Shown here: piece after piece, positions 32,737-41,217 of the stretch
Layout of the letters: every line of letters starts with the position of its first letter
How positions within the stretch are numbered: position 1 is the first letter of the stretch
DNA from: Sva-07 sp031426215
GTDB taxonomy: Bacteria > Actinomycetota > Acidimicrobiia > Acidimicrobiales > Ilumatobacteraceae
Assembly (NCBI GenBank): GCA_031426215.1
Contig: JANPKU010000216.1
Span: forward strand, 1-46,470
Direction of reading: 5' to 3'
Length of the DNA stretch: 46,470 nucleotides
Translations under genes and position numbers: made by a program
The notes under the pieces: generated by a model
Told to the model about the DNA's origin: nothing
What the model saw: only the letters and a program-made list of their open reading frames with translations
Databases searched by the model: none

Positions 32737-33756
32737 ATGACTCCCTCCCCGGACCGACGACGACCCATCGCGGTCGGTCTGGCGCTCTGCGTGGTACTCG
32801 TCGCAGCGGCGGTGGGCGCAGTCGTGACCGCCGACGAGGGGCCGGTCGAGTCGATCGCGATGTCGGCCGCCGACGTCGCCGTCCCGGCGAACGCCGACCA
32901 ATCGGTGGGCGCCGACGGTGCAGCGATCGCTCCGGTCGGGCTCGCCCTTCCCGATCTCGAAGGCGACCTCGGACAGAACGAGGTCGAGCCGACGGTACCG
33001 ATCGAACCGGAACGAGCCGATGGTGGCTGCACGATCGGCGCCCAGTCGATCCGCCTCACGTCGCAAGGCGAGGGTGTTCAGTGCCTCCAAGAGGCGTTGG
33101 CCGCCGAGGGGCTCTACGACGGCGAGATCACCGGCGACTTCGACGATGCCACCCTGAGCGCCGTGATGACATATCAGGAAGCTGAAGGCCTGTTCGTCGA
33201 CGGGGTGATCGGTCGGGAGAGCGCGATCCAGCTGGCAATCTGGCCCGACGAGGAATCGTCTGTGGTCCGCACACCGGCGCCACCCGAGGGTTCGATGGAC
33301 TCGATGGGTTACCAGTTGTCGCCCGTGGCGAGCGTCGGAGATGACGCGCCGCCACTGCCGGACGATTCGGGCGACGGGCGTCGGGTCGTCTACGACCGTG
33401 CCGGTCAACGAGCGTGGGCGGTGGGCGACGACGGGCAGATCATCCGCTCGTGGCTGGTCACCGGCAGCAAGTTCAGCAACGAGATGCCCGGTACCCACAC
33501 GGTCTACAGCCGCTCCGAGATGTCGACGGCCTGGAACGGCCAGGCGTATCTGCCGCTGATGATCCGCTATCAGCGCACCCAGATCGGACACATCGGGTTC
33601 CATGCGATCCCGTTGCACGTCGAAGACAACGCTCCCTACCAGACCACCGACGAACTCGGTACCCGGCTGTCAGGTGGATGCCAACGCCAGCACAATCTCG
33701 ACGCTGCGTTCATGTGGGCGTTCGCCGACGTCGGCACCACCGTCGTCGTGACCTGA
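32737..33756 (+). CDS. L,D-transpeptidase-like protein with unusual SGGC active site
   Basis: A 339-residue exported protein with one N-terminal membrane segment (about 11-30), a peptidoglycan-binding domain (about 103-168) and a YkuD-like domain. The catalytic region has GFHAIP (His289) but the Cys motif is SGGCQR (Cys315) in place of the usual SHGC[VI]R, so the residue next to Cys is Gly. Activity is plausible because Cys, the upstream His and the Arg are kept. It is convergent with the amidohydrolase gene with only a five-base gap. Confidence 0.82.
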   Translation: MTPSPDRRRPIAVGLALCVVLVAAAVGAVVTADEGPVESIAMSAADVAVPANADQSVGADGAAIAPVGLALPDLEGDLGQNEVEPTVPIEPERADGGCTIGAQSIRLTSQGEGVQCLQEALAAEGLYDGEITGDFDDATLSAVMTYQEAEGLFVDGVIGRESAIQLAIWPDEESSVVRTPAPPEGSMDSMGYQLSPVASVGDDAPPLPDDSGDGRRVVYDRAGQRAWAVGDDGQIIRSWLVTGSKFSNEMPGTHTVYSRSEMSTAWNGQAYLPLMIRYQRTQIGHIGFHAIPLHVEDNAPYQTTDELGTRLSGGCQRQHNLDAAFMWAFADVGTTVVVT

Positions 33757-33761
33757 CCCTG

Positions 33762-34808
33762 TCACAGCAGGGCGTGGAGGCGGGCGGCTTGTTCCGCTGC
33801 CTTGGCGCGGATCTCGGCGCTGTCGACCCGCGTGGCGACACCGTCTCCTAGCGCCGGTTCGCCGTCGATGTCGACGTCGAGCGCCCTGACCGTCGGCGTG
33901 TAGGCCAGATGCCACGGTTGCATCGGCTCGTACGACCACGTGACCCGATCGGAGCGCGCCTCGGGCACCAGTTCCCATCCCTGCTCGAGCCATGACCACG
34001 CCGTGTCGGGACTGAAGGTCACATCGGCTGCACGGGCAGCGACGAACGCGAGTTGGAACTCGGAGATCATGTCGGCGCCGATCCCGTCGGTCCCGAGCGC
34101 CACCGAATTGTCGAAGCGCACCGGACGGCAGTAACCGACCGAATTGTTCATGTTCGATCGCGGGTTGTGGACGATGGTGCCGCGCAGCCCGTGATCATCC
34201 GGGAGGTACACACCGTGGATCAGCAGCCAGTCGTCGGTCGCCAGACAAACGAGCCGTTCCACCGCACCGGCGTCGTCCGGGCCCTCGGCGACGTGGATGT
34301 GAACGCCCACACCGTGCGTCGAGGCCAGTTCTGCTGCGGCGGCCAGCGTGTCGTCGGAACACGTGAACGCTGCGTGCACGCCGACCAGTCCCCGCCCGCC
34401 CTCGCGTAGGAACCGGTCGTTCTCCTCGAGCCCACGCCGAGCCCCGTCGGCACCGTGGCGATCGGTGACCCCGTAACACGTGACGACGCGTACGCCGACC
34501 TCGGCGCAGGCTTCGGCGATGACGCTCAACGACCCTTCGATCGCGTTCGGTGATTCGTGGTGGTCGATGATCGCCGTGCAGCCCGCCTCGAGTGCTTCGA
34601 GCGCCCCCAGTTTCGCGGACGCTTCCAACATCTCGAGGTCGAGCGCCGTGTCGAGACGCCACCAGACCTGCTCGAGCACGGACCGGAACGTGGTCGGCGT
34701 GCTCGGCGGCGACGGCATCCCGCGCGCCAACGCGGAGTAGAGGTGATGATGAGCGCACACCAATCCCGGAGTCGTACGAGCGTCGATCGGGTCCTGTGCA
34801 CTCGTCAC
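33762..34808 (-). CDS. SsnA-like amidohydrolase, short N-terminus
   Basis: A 348-residue metal-dependent hydrolase of the cytosine-deaminase/chlorohydrolase type closest to SsnA. Metal ligands: AHHHLYS (His20, His22), HIHVAEG, and LGTDGIGADM (Asp). DHHESPN is also typical. Relatives are about 440 residues and begin with a beta-sandwich segment ending in PGLICAHTH. Here the frame starts about ten residues before that point, so the N-terminal beta domain is lacking. No continuation is visible upstream, where the GlsB gene begins. Function uncertain. Confidence 0.78.
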   Translation of the reverse strand: MTSAQDPIDARTTPGLVCAHHHLYSALARGMPSPPSTPTTFRSVLEQVWWRLDTALDLEMLEASAKLGALEALEAGCTAIIDHHESPNAIEGSLSVIAEACAEVGVRVVTCYGVTDRHGADGARRGLEENDRFLREGGRGLVGVHAAFTCSDDTLAAAAELASTHGVGVHIHVAEGPDDAGAVERLVCLATDDWLLIHGVYLPDDHGLRGTIVHNPRSNMNNSVGYCRPVRFDNSVALGTDGIGADMISEFQLAFVAARAADVTFSPDTAWSWLEQGWELVPEARSDRVTWSYEPMQPWHLAYTPTVRALDVDIDGEPALGDGVATRVDSAEIRAKAAEQAARLHALL

Positions 34809-34837
34809 GATGGGACCTCGTTCATGCCCGTCAGAGC

Positions 34838-35146
34838 TCAGTGGTGTCGACCGGAGCGAGCAGCCTTCTTCGCCGCTGCTCGAGTCTGCTGGAGCTTCCT
34901 GGTGGCAAAGAACTGCCAGGCTGCGGTGATCACCAGCGCGCCGACGATCGAGCCGATGAGGCCGCTCGGCTCGATGGAGAGTCCATCGCCCGCGATCAGG
35001 CTGAAGAGCAGGCCCCCGACGAACGAACCGGCGAGCCCGGCGACGAGCGCCATTGCCCAATCGGTGGTCTCTCCCTCACGATTGAGGATCAGCTGCGCCA
35101 CCCAACCCACGAGCATGCCGAACACGATGATTGCCAAAATGAGCAC
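34838..35146 (-). CDS. GlsB/YeaQ/YmgE-family membrane protein
   Basis: A 102-residue protein with three hydrophobic segments: VLILAIIVFGMLVGWVAQLIL, LVAGLAGSFVGGLLFSLIAG and LIGSIVGALVITAAWQFF. It ends in a basic tail. These transglycosylase-associated, glycine-rich membrane proteins are linked to general stress. The start is uncertain: GTG 35146 puts the first membrane helix at the N-terminus, while GTG 35164 would add six residues. The last 15 residues contain KKAARSGRHH. Confidence 0.75.
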   Translation of the reverse strand: MLILAIIVFGMLVGWVAQLILNREGETTDWAMALVAGLAGSFVGGLLFSLIAGDGLSIEPSGLIGSIVGALVITAAWQFFATRKLQQTRAAAKKAARSGRHH

Positions 35147-35238
35147 GCTGGCACGATATCGCACTGGCTACATTCGCCTGCGCACTGACACATCAACGAT
35201 CACCCACGTTTCAACGATCAAGAACGAAAGAGGACATC

Positions 35239-35427
35239 ATGATCAAGGGCCTACTCGCAGCACTCGTCGTCTTTCTCCTCGCCACCTTCCCGGCGACGTG
35301 GCTCTTGATGCTGTTCCTCGGCAACCTCGGCGTTGCAATGAGCTACTGGGGCGCATTGCCGCTCGGCATTCTCGTTTCGGTGCTGCTCAGCTCGGCGTCG
35401 GCGCCCACCTTCGTCGTACGCAACTGA
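35239..35427 (+). CDS. Small hydrophobic membrane protein
   Basis: A 62-residue protein with two membrane helices (LLAALVVFLLATFPATWLLM, then WGALPLGILVSVLLSS). AGAGGA lies just upstream of the ATG at 35239, and the hydrophobic composition supports a real gene. Function unknown. Confidence 0.65.
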   Translation: MIKGLLAALVVFLLATFPATWLLMLFLGNLGVAMSYWGALPLGILVSVLLSSASAPTFVVRN

Positions 35428-35433
35428 CGTTCG

Positions 35434-36588
35434 TCAGGGCTTGCGGCCGGCGAGCCGGTGCTCGCGTACGATCTGACGTCGCAGCAGTTCGACCCCTGAC
35501 ACGAAGACCGCAGCGAGAACGACCGCCACCACCCAGCGGTCGATCGAGACGCCCGGTGCCAGCGTTGCGTAGAGACCGAGCGCACCGAGAGCGAGTGACC
35601 ACGCAGCGACCCGATAAATCATCACGAGCGCAAGGACTCCGCGGGCTGCGACGGCGAGCCGTGAGGTCCCGACCAGCACTGCGTACACAGCGATGACGAC
35701 TCCCAACGCCAGCCACGCCCAGGCGAGTTCGTTCAGCAGACTCGTCGCGATGGTGGCCAGCGCACCGACCGCGGCACGCCGATTCTCGGCGCGCGCCAAC
35801 TGGTCGACGCTGATCTCGATCAAGAGTCGTTGAGCGACGAGGAGAACGACACTGCCGACCACCATGAAGACGCCGACGTGACGAAGCACCACACGTCGAT
35901 CGACGGCAAGGAACACCGCTGCTGCGTAGAGCGCCGCGACGAGAACGAACAGATACAGGCTCAGCAGGTTGACCACCCGGACCGCCTGCTGGAGTGCGTC
36001 GATCTGATTTGACTCGAACACGACGATGCGGCCGGCGTCGGCCGGGATGCGGTCGACCAGGGTGCCGGGTAGCCCGAGACGGTCGGCGACCTGGACGATC
36101 AACTCGCGGAGGTCGACGACGAACGCTCCACCCGAGGTCGACAGCAAGGTGCTGTCGGCGCCATTCGCCACTCGTACGAATGCCGTGTGCGCAGTTCGGT
36201 TCACGGTGGACCACACCGACCGGAACTGTTCGGTGCCGAGCGACTGATCGGTCAGGCTGACGGCATTGGCCTGCAGGGTCGCTGCGATCGGACCAGCGAG
36301 CTGCGCGGTCCGGCCGGGAAGGAGCGCCTCGATTCCACCGGCGACGTCGACCGTGCGGAACAGCTCGGTCACCAGGAACTGCGACAGCGCTGCACGTATG
36401 TCGTCGTCGGCCAGCATGTCGTCGCTGACCGACACCCATTCATCGGTGTCGAGTGCCTGCCGGTCGACCCAGCTTCCCAGCGTTGCGGCGATGCCGACGA
36501 TGGTGGCGAGCACGATCAACACCCACACCACCCGACCGGAGGCGGTGCGCCGCGTCAGGGCGGGCGGCTGCTCGCCGTCGTCGTTCAT
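35434..36588 (-). CDS. Conserved actinobacterial membrane protein
   Basis: A 384-residue protein with one N-terminal membrane segment (VVWVLIVLATIVGIAATLGSW), an extracytoplasmic region of about 150 residues (TDEWVSVSDDMLADDDIRAAL..., then VNRTAHTAF), and four or more C-terminal helices from about residue 220. It ends in a basic tail. This domain order is common in actinobacterial proteins of unknown function. The ATG at 36588 lies seven bases after the stop of the upstream SHOCT gene, so they form one transcript. Confidence 0.78.
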   Translation of the reverse strand: MNDDGEQPPALTRRTASGRVVWVLIVLATIVGIAATLGSWVDRQALDTDEWVSVSDDMLADDDIRAALSQFLVTELFRTVDVAGGIEALLPGRTAQLAGPIAATLQANAVSLTDQSLGTEQFRSVWSTVNRTAHTAFVRVANGADSTLLSTSGGAFVVDLRELIVQVADRLGLPGTLVDRIPADAGRIVVFESNQIDALQQAVRVVNLLSLYLFVLVAALYAAAVFLAVDRRVVLRHVGVFMVVGSVVLLVAQRLLIEISVDQLARAENRRAAVGALATIATSLLNELAWAWLALGVVIAVYAVLVGTSRLAVAARGVLALVMIYRVAAWSLALGALGLYATLAPGVSIDRWVVAVVLAAVFVSGVELLRRQIVREHRLAGRKP

Positions 36589-36595
36589 CGGCGAC

Positions 36596-36940
36596 TCAGG
36601 CCAGCAGTTTCGCTTTGGCAGCGGTGAACTCGTCGTCGGTGAGCACACCAGCAGCCTTCAAGTCGGCGAGCTTGCTCAACTCGGCGAGCAGGTCTCCCCC
36701 GCCACCGGCGCCTGGCGTCGCTGGTGCAGGAGCAGCGAGTGGGGCGGAAGCAGGAGCCTGCTCGGCCAAGCTCGCTGCGACGGCGGCCTCGATGGCGTGC
36801 TGCTGAGCCGCAGCCTGCTGCTGCGCAACTGCTTGGCGCTGGTTGGCCGATGCACCGACCACCGCTGATGCCGTCCCGGCAACGACGGCCGTGCGGGCCA
36901 TCGTTCCGACGAGTCCGGGGCGTCCCCTGCGACGTCGCAT
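36596..36940 (-). CDS. SHOCT-domain protein
   Basis: A 114-residue protein with a basic N-terminus (MRRRRGRPG), a helical region rich in Gln and Ala (AVAQQQAAAQQHAIEAAVAA), a Pro/Ala linker and a C-terminal SHOCT domain (LLAELSKLADLKAAGVLTDDE). SHOCT is a short oligomerisation module found at the ends of many membrane proteins. The ATG at 36940 follows AAGGAGAC. It lies between the DUF6325-like gene and the membrane protein, all on the reverse strand. Confidence 0.82.
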   Translation of the reverse strand: MRRRRGRPGLVGTMARTAVVAGTASAVVGASANQRQAVAQQQAAAQQHAIEAAVAASLAEQAPASAPLAAPAPATPGAGGGGDLLAELSKLADLKAAGVLTDDEFTAAKAKLLA

Positions 36941-36986
36941 GTCGTTGTCTCCTTCGATCGAGTGTGTGGTCGTGGACGAGGGTGGG

Positions 36987-37421
36987 TCAGTCGGCGAGTT
37001 CGGCGAGTTCGGCGAGGAGTTCGTCGACCGCTGCGTCAGGAACCCGGAAGTTGTCGGCGAGCACCCCACCCGATTCGACGATCGCGTCACGCAGTGGCTT
37101 CGCCCAGGTGTGTTCGAACACCAGGATCGCTTCGGAGCTGTCGGGTTCGAGTGCCGCCGCCAGTTCCTGCACGTCGTCGTCGGAGATCAGCGACTCGAGT
37201 TGATCCATCATCCCGGCGAGGCGTTCGGCATCGACATTGCCGCCGAGATCCTCGAACTCGAGGAAGGTCACCTCGCCATCAGCATCTTTCCGGACGAGCA
37301 GGCCGTCGATGATGCTGATCGTTTCGTTGTTCACGAGCCGTTCGAGTTCCGGGATGATCGCTCCGTTGAACTGGCTGCCCGGGAAACTGATGACGAGCAC
37401 TTCGATGGGGCCGAGGGGCAT
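36987..37421 (-). CDS. DUF6325-like protein
   Basis: A 144-residue acidic cytoplasmic protein beginning MPLGPIEVLVISFPGSQFNG, with the typical pattern of a family of actinobacterial DUF6325/DUF1269-like proteins (IIPELERLVNNETISIIDGL, then LEFEDLGG). AGGAGGA lies ten bases upstream of the ATG at 37421. A GGGTAC at 37475-37470 on the reverse strand, about 50 bases upstream, resembles a stress-sigma -10 element, but no matching -35 was found. It heads a reverse-strand operon with the SHOCT gene and the membrane protein. Function unknown. Confidence 0.8.
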   Translation of the reverse strand: MPLGPIEVLVISFPGSQFNGAIIPELERLVNNETISIIDGLLVRKDADGEVTFLEFEDLGGNVDAERLAGMMDQLESLISDDDVQELAAALEPDSSEAILVFEHTWAKPLRDAIVESGGVLADNFRVPDAAVDELLAELAELAD

Positions 37422-37585
37422 TGATTCCTCCGAGTGATGTGTTGCCGAGAGCGTGCGAACGGCCGAATCGTACCCCACTGCGAACCATCGACTTCTGTCC
37501 CGAGGAGAGTTGCATTCCATGTCCCGGGGAACGAGTATTGGGGCGCTCGGGGCAAGCGCGCCCCGACCCAACGAAAGGGACGACA

Positions 37586-37984
37586 TTGCTCCTCGCAGCC
37601 GAATTCGGAACCGGACAGGTCTTCTGGTCGATTCTCTGGTTCTTCCTGTTCTTCGTGTGGATCATGCTGATCTTCAACGTCTTCGGCGACATCATCCGCA
37701 GCGATGACATGAGCGGTGTGGCCAAGGCCATCTGGACGGTGTTCATCATCTTCCTGCCGTACCTCGGCGTGTTCGCCTACCTCGTCGTCCGCGGCAACAA
37801 GATGGGTGAGCGCCAGATGCAGGCCGCTCAGGCTCAAGAAGCCGCAGTGAAGGACTACATCCGCACCGCTGCCGGTGGCGGCGCCAGCGCTGCCGAACAA
37901 CTCTCGACGCTTGCCGATCTCCACACCGCCGGCAAGATCGACGACGCCGAGTATTCAGCCGCGAAGTCCAAAGTCGTCAGCTGA
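37586..37984 (+). CDS. PLDc_N-SHOCT membrane protein
   Basis: A 132-residue protein with two close membrane helices (FWSILWFFLFFVWIMLIFNV and AIWTVFIIFLPYLGVFAYLV) like the phospholipase D N-terminal PLDc_N domain, then a helical linker and a C-terminal SHOCT domain (LSTLADLHTAGKIDDAEY). The start is TTG at 37586, spaced six bases from AAAGGGA; no ATG or GTG is available near the first helix. The upstream gap contains a hairpin with GGGGCGC (37540-37546) and GCGCCCC (37558-37564). It is divergent from the DUF6325-like gene. Confidence 0.78.
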   Translation: MLLAAEFGTGQVFWSILWFFLFFVWIMLIFNVFGDIIRSDDMSGVAKAIWTVFIIFLPYLGVFAYLVVRGNKMGERQMQAAQAQEAAVKDYIRTAAGGGASAAEQLSTLADLHTAGKIDDAEYSAAKSKVVS

Positions 37985-38008
37985 TCCGAGAGGTCGGCCG
38001 ACCGTTGC

Positions 38009-38047
38009 GATGAGTCGGAGCGCACGCGTGTGCGCGTCGGCTCATCG
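38009..38047. terminator. Palindromic hairpin between convergent genes
   Basis: Outer arms CGATGAG and CTCATCG, inner arms GCGCAC and GTGCGC around GCGT. It shares the GATGAG/CTCATC ends of the 21.5 and 27.2 kb repeats but has a different core. It lies between the PLDc_N-SHOCT (+) and UspA (-) stops, so it is probably a bidirectional terminator. Confidence 0.6.
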
Positions 38048-38065
38048 CCGTGTCGGCATCGATCG

Positions 38066-38518
38066 TCAGCCGGCGCCCTGCACCAGCACCGGACACGGGC
38101 AATGCCGCACGACGTAGTCGGAGGTCGAGCCCATGATCGCCCGCTTGATGCCGCTGCGGCCATGGGTGCCGAGAACCACCACGCTCGCCGGCAGTGTTTC
38201 GGCGAGCCTGCAGATCTCGTGGCCGGCGTCGCCGAGCACCACCATCGTTTCAGCACCCTCGAGTGCGAGTTCGCGCACCGTGTCGTCGAGGTGCGCTTGG
38301 GCTACTCCACGTTGCGCGTCGACGAGGGCATCCTTCTCGTCGTAGGTCATCACCCCGCCGGCGAACCCGGTTCCGGTGACGAGCGTGGGATCGATCGGCG
38401 ACGCAACGGAAACGAGTACGACGCGGTCGGGGGCAGCGAGCAGGTGCAGTCCTTGGCGGATCGCGCTCAGCGAGAGGTCGGAACCGTCGGTGCAGAGAAG
38501 CGCAGTGGTGGCAGACAT
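38066..38518 (-). CDS. Universal stress protein (UspA family)
   Basis: A 150-residue single-domain Usp. The N-terminal CTDGSDLSLSAI and the ATP-binding GTHGRSGIKRAIMGSTS fit the G-2x-G-9x-G-(S/T) pattern, so it is probably an ATP-binding Usp. The start ATG is at 38518. It is divergent from the next membrane operon and convergent with the SHOCT protein. Induction by stress is inferred from the family. Confidence 0.9.
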   Translation of the reverse strand: MSATTALLCTDGSDLSLSAIRQGLHLLAAPDRVVLVSVASPIDPTLVTGTGFAGGVMTYDEKDALVDAQRGVAQAHLDDTVRELALEGAETMVVLGDAGHEICRLAETLPASVVVLGTHGRSGIKRAIMGSTSDYVVRHCPCPVLVQGAG

Positions 38519-38582
38519 CCACGGAGTCTCGCGCCTCGAAGATGTCCGCACCATGCATGACAGCTCTGCAAAGATGCGAATC

Positions 38583-39248
38583 ATGAGTGACATCGTCGTT
38601 GGCATCATCGCTGTGCTCACGGGCGCCGTGTTCTGTTTCCGTGGCTACCTCGCAATGCGCCTGGTGATTCCGGTATGGGGAGCATTTGCCGGGTTCATGC
38701 TCGGCGCCGGCATCGTGTCGGGGGATGCCGGATTCCTGGGGAACGCCCTCGGCTGGTTCGCCGGTCTCGGCCTCGCGATCGTGTTCGGCGTGATCGCCTA
38801 CCTCTACTACGAGGTGTCGGTGGTCATCGGAATGATGGGGATCGGGTTCGTGCTCGGCACGAGCTTGATGGTGGTGCTCGGAGTCACGTGGTCGTGGGTG
38901 ATCGTGCTGAGTGGTGTCGTCCTCGCCGTCGTGTTGGCGTTCGTCGCCATCGTCGGCGACCTGCCGATGGTGCTGCTCACCGTGCTCACCGCGCTTGCCG
39001 GAGCGAGCACGATCGTCGCTGGGCTGATGCTGCTGTTCGGCACCGTCGACGTCGCCGACTTCGACATCGGTGACACCACCGAATACGTCGCCGACGACTG
39101 GTGGTGGTTCGTGATCTACGGCGGACTCGTCGTCGGCGGCATCATCGCCCAGTTCACCGATGTCGACCGTCGACGCGACTCGCTCCGTGAATCCTGGACC
39201 ACCGGCGTGAGGTCGACGAGCGCCACCTCCACCACCCCGAGCGCGTGA
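38583..39248 (+). CDS. DUF4203-like membrane protein
   Basis: A 221-residue membrane protein with about seven hydrophobic segments beginning VVGIIAVLTGAVFCFRGYL and ending with VIYGGLVVGGIIAQF, followed by a Ser/Thr-rich hydrophilic tail. The layout resembles the DUF4203/TMEM198-type proteins. The ATG at 38583 is used; another ATG nine bases upstream is possible. The next gene starts 14 bases downstream, so this opens a three-gene operon. Confidence 0.75.
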   Translation: MSDIVVGIIAVLTGAVFCFRGYLAMRLVIPVWGAFAGFMLGAGIVSGDAGFLGNALGWFAGLGLAIVFGVIAYLYYEVSVVIGMMGIGFVLGTSLMVVLGVTWSWVIVLSGVVLAVVLAFVAIVGDLPMVLLTVLTALAGASTIVAGLMLLFGTVDVADFDIGDTTEYVADDWWWFVIYGGLVVGGIIAQFTDVDRRRDSLRESWTTGVRSTSATSTTPSA

Positions 39249-39261
39249 CCAGCGAGCTGGG

Positions 39262-41217
39262 GTGAGCGCAGCGAACTCCGATTGCGAGCTGCGCGACGAC
39301 TGGCTGCTCGAACAAGACGTCAATGCCTGGAGTTCACTCGCCTACGTCGCTGCTGGACTGGTGATGGCGTGGGAAGTCCGCCGTGCTCGCCTCCCACGTG
39401 CGGTCTACGGCCTCGCTGCGATCTCGGTCGCCGAGGGGGTCGGCAGCCTGCTGTACCACGGTGCTGCGAGTGACGTCGGCCAGTTCCTCCACGATGTCCC
39501 GCTGATCGGAGCCCTTGCATTCGTGGCGGGCTGGCATGTCGGCCGCCTCCGCAATCGGTCCGAACTCGGTTCGCTCGTGGGCTTGGTCGGTGGCCTGATC
39601 GTTTCGGCGGCGGTGTGGGCGCTGGCACCTGGCGCCACCAACATCGCCGTGGCAGTAGCGGTGATCGTCATCGTCGCCGCCTCGCTCGTTGCTCGTCACC
39701 GATCGATGCCGGCCGTCTGGTCGTGGCCGCTCCTCACGCTCGGAGCCATCGCCATCGCCACCTGGGCGTTGGGCACCCCCGACAGCCCTGCCTGTCGTGA
39801 AGCGTCGTGGCTGCAACCGCACGGACTCTGGCACGTCTTGACGGCGATCACGGCCATTGCCTGGGTCGACCGCGCGTATGGCGCCGCTGACCCCGATCGT
39901 GCACCACGACTGTTCCGCCGATTCACCGACCGCACGATCGGGCTGGCAGCGCGCGGACTCGTGCTCTCGTTCCACCGATCCGTCGACGTGCGCTGGCGCA
40001 ACCGGCTCCCCACCGACCGTCCGGTTCTGATCGTCGCGAACCACGGCAATGGCTTCGTCGACCCGGTCGTGGTGGCGGGTGTACTCGGACGCTCGCCGCG
40101 ATTCCTGGCCAAGGCAGCGCTGTGGAACGTCGTGCTCGCGCGGCCGTTCCTCTGGCTCGCCGGGGTGCTTCCCGTGTACCGCAGCGCCGATGGCGACCGG
40201 GCGAGTGACAACGCCTCGGTGTTCGATGCATGCCATCACGAACTCGCTCGGGGCGCGATCGTGGCCATCTTCCCCGAGGGCACCACGGGGGATCGGGCCG
40301 GACTCGATCGGGTGAAATCGGGCGCGGCGCGCATTGCACTCGGGGCACTCCCCACGGCGCCGAACGTCGTGATCGTGCCGATCGGTCTGGCGTTCGAGAG
40401 CAAGGTCGAGACCCGCAGCAGAGCCGTCGTGATGTTCGGCGAGCCGATCGAAGTGGCGGAGTTCGCCGGGGCAGGCCTCGGCCCGGACGGCGAGCCCGAG
40501 AGGGCCGACGCTGCGGCACTGACCGCACGGATCACCGACGCGCTCGAACGGGTCTCTCCGCAATTCGCCGACCTCGACGAACGCGAGATGCTGCGCGCAG
40601 CCGCCCACGAGGAACGCAGCGAACTGACCGGGCGAGCGGCACGGTCGTTCGGCGACACCGAAGTGATGGCGCGACGGCTCGCCGCCGCTGCGCCCGGAGC
40701 GCGCAGGCAGGTTGTCGACGCCTACCGCGACTTCGCCACACGGCTCCAACTGCTCGGAATCACCTCCGACCAGCTCCGGCCCGAACGGGTGTCGATCGGC
40801 CGACTCGTACTCTCGGCACTTGTGTTGTTCCTGGCGGGTTCGTTGCTCGTGACGGTCACGTTGATTCACGTGCCGGCGTTGTTCGTCGTCGTCGTCGGCA
40901 CCGGGCTGGTGCGGTCGCCTGCCACGAAGGGAACGGTGCGGTTACTGCTGGGACTTGTCACGTCGATCACCACGTGGATCGTGGTGGGAATGTGGCTCGG
41001 TGACGGGTGGCTCGCCGTCGGCTACGGAATCGCTGTCGCGTTCGGTGGAATCGTCGCGCTGGTCGTGTGGCCGCCGGTGGTGCGACAGGTGGTGGTGTTG
41101 ATCGGTCGGATCAGGTTGCGCGATCGGGTCGGTCTCGTGCCGCCCGTGCTCGAGGCACGGTCCGCTCTCGTGGCAGCGGTGCGCGACAGCATCGAGGACG
41201 CTCGTGACGACACCTGA
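39262..41217 (+). CDS. Alkaline ceramidase-like/PlsC acyltransferase fusion
   Basis: A 651-residue fusion protein. Residues about 1-205 have seven hydrophobic segments and motifs of the alkaline ceramidase (CREST) family: an N-terminal CEL..LEQDVNAWSS, GSLLYHG with Ser62 and His66 spaced four as in ACER3, Asp78 in FLHDVP, and QPHGLWH (His187, His191). Residues about 230-470 are a glycerolipid acyltransferase: NHGNGFVDP (H-x5-D), LPVYRSADGD and FPEGTTGD. The C-terminus has more helices. The first half could hydrolyse an amide-linked acyl chain and the second could transfer acyl groups. Both halves keep their key residues. The substrate is unknown. Confidence 0.8.
   Translation: MSAANSDCELRDDWLLEQDVNAWSSLAYVAAGLVMAWEVRRARLPRAVYGLAAISVAEGVGSLLYHGAASDVGQFLHDVPLIGALAFVAGWHVGRLRNRSELGSLVGLVGGLIVSAAVWALAPGATNIAVAVAVIVIVAASLVARHRSMPAVWSWPLLTLGAIAIATWALGTPDSPACREASWLQPHGLWHVLTAITAIAWVDRAYGAADPDRAPRLFRRFTDRTIGLAARGLVLSFHRSVDVRWRNRLPTDRPVLIVANHGNGFVDPVVVAGVLGRSPRFLAKAALWNVVLARPFLWLAGVLPVYRSADGDRASDNASVFDACHHELARGAIVAIFPEGTTGDRAGLDRVKSGAARIALGALPTAPNVVIVPIGLAFESKVETRSRAVVMFGEPIEVAEFAGAGLGPDGEPERADAAALTARITDALERVSPQFADLDEREMLRAAAHEERSELTGRAARSFGDTEVMARRLAAAAPGARRQVVDAYRDFATRLQLLGITSDQLRPERVSIGRLVLSALVLFLAGSLLVTVTLIHVPALFVVVVGTGLVRSPATKGTVRLLLGLVTSITTWIVVGMWLGDGWLAVGYGIAVAFGGIVALVVWPPVVRQVVVLIGRIRLRDRVGLVPPVLEARSALVAAVRDSIEDARDDT

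Noticed and set aside
37470..37475. Stress-sigma promoter upstream of the DUF6325-like gene
   Set aside because: A GGGTAC -10-like element exists but no -35 with correct spacing was found.
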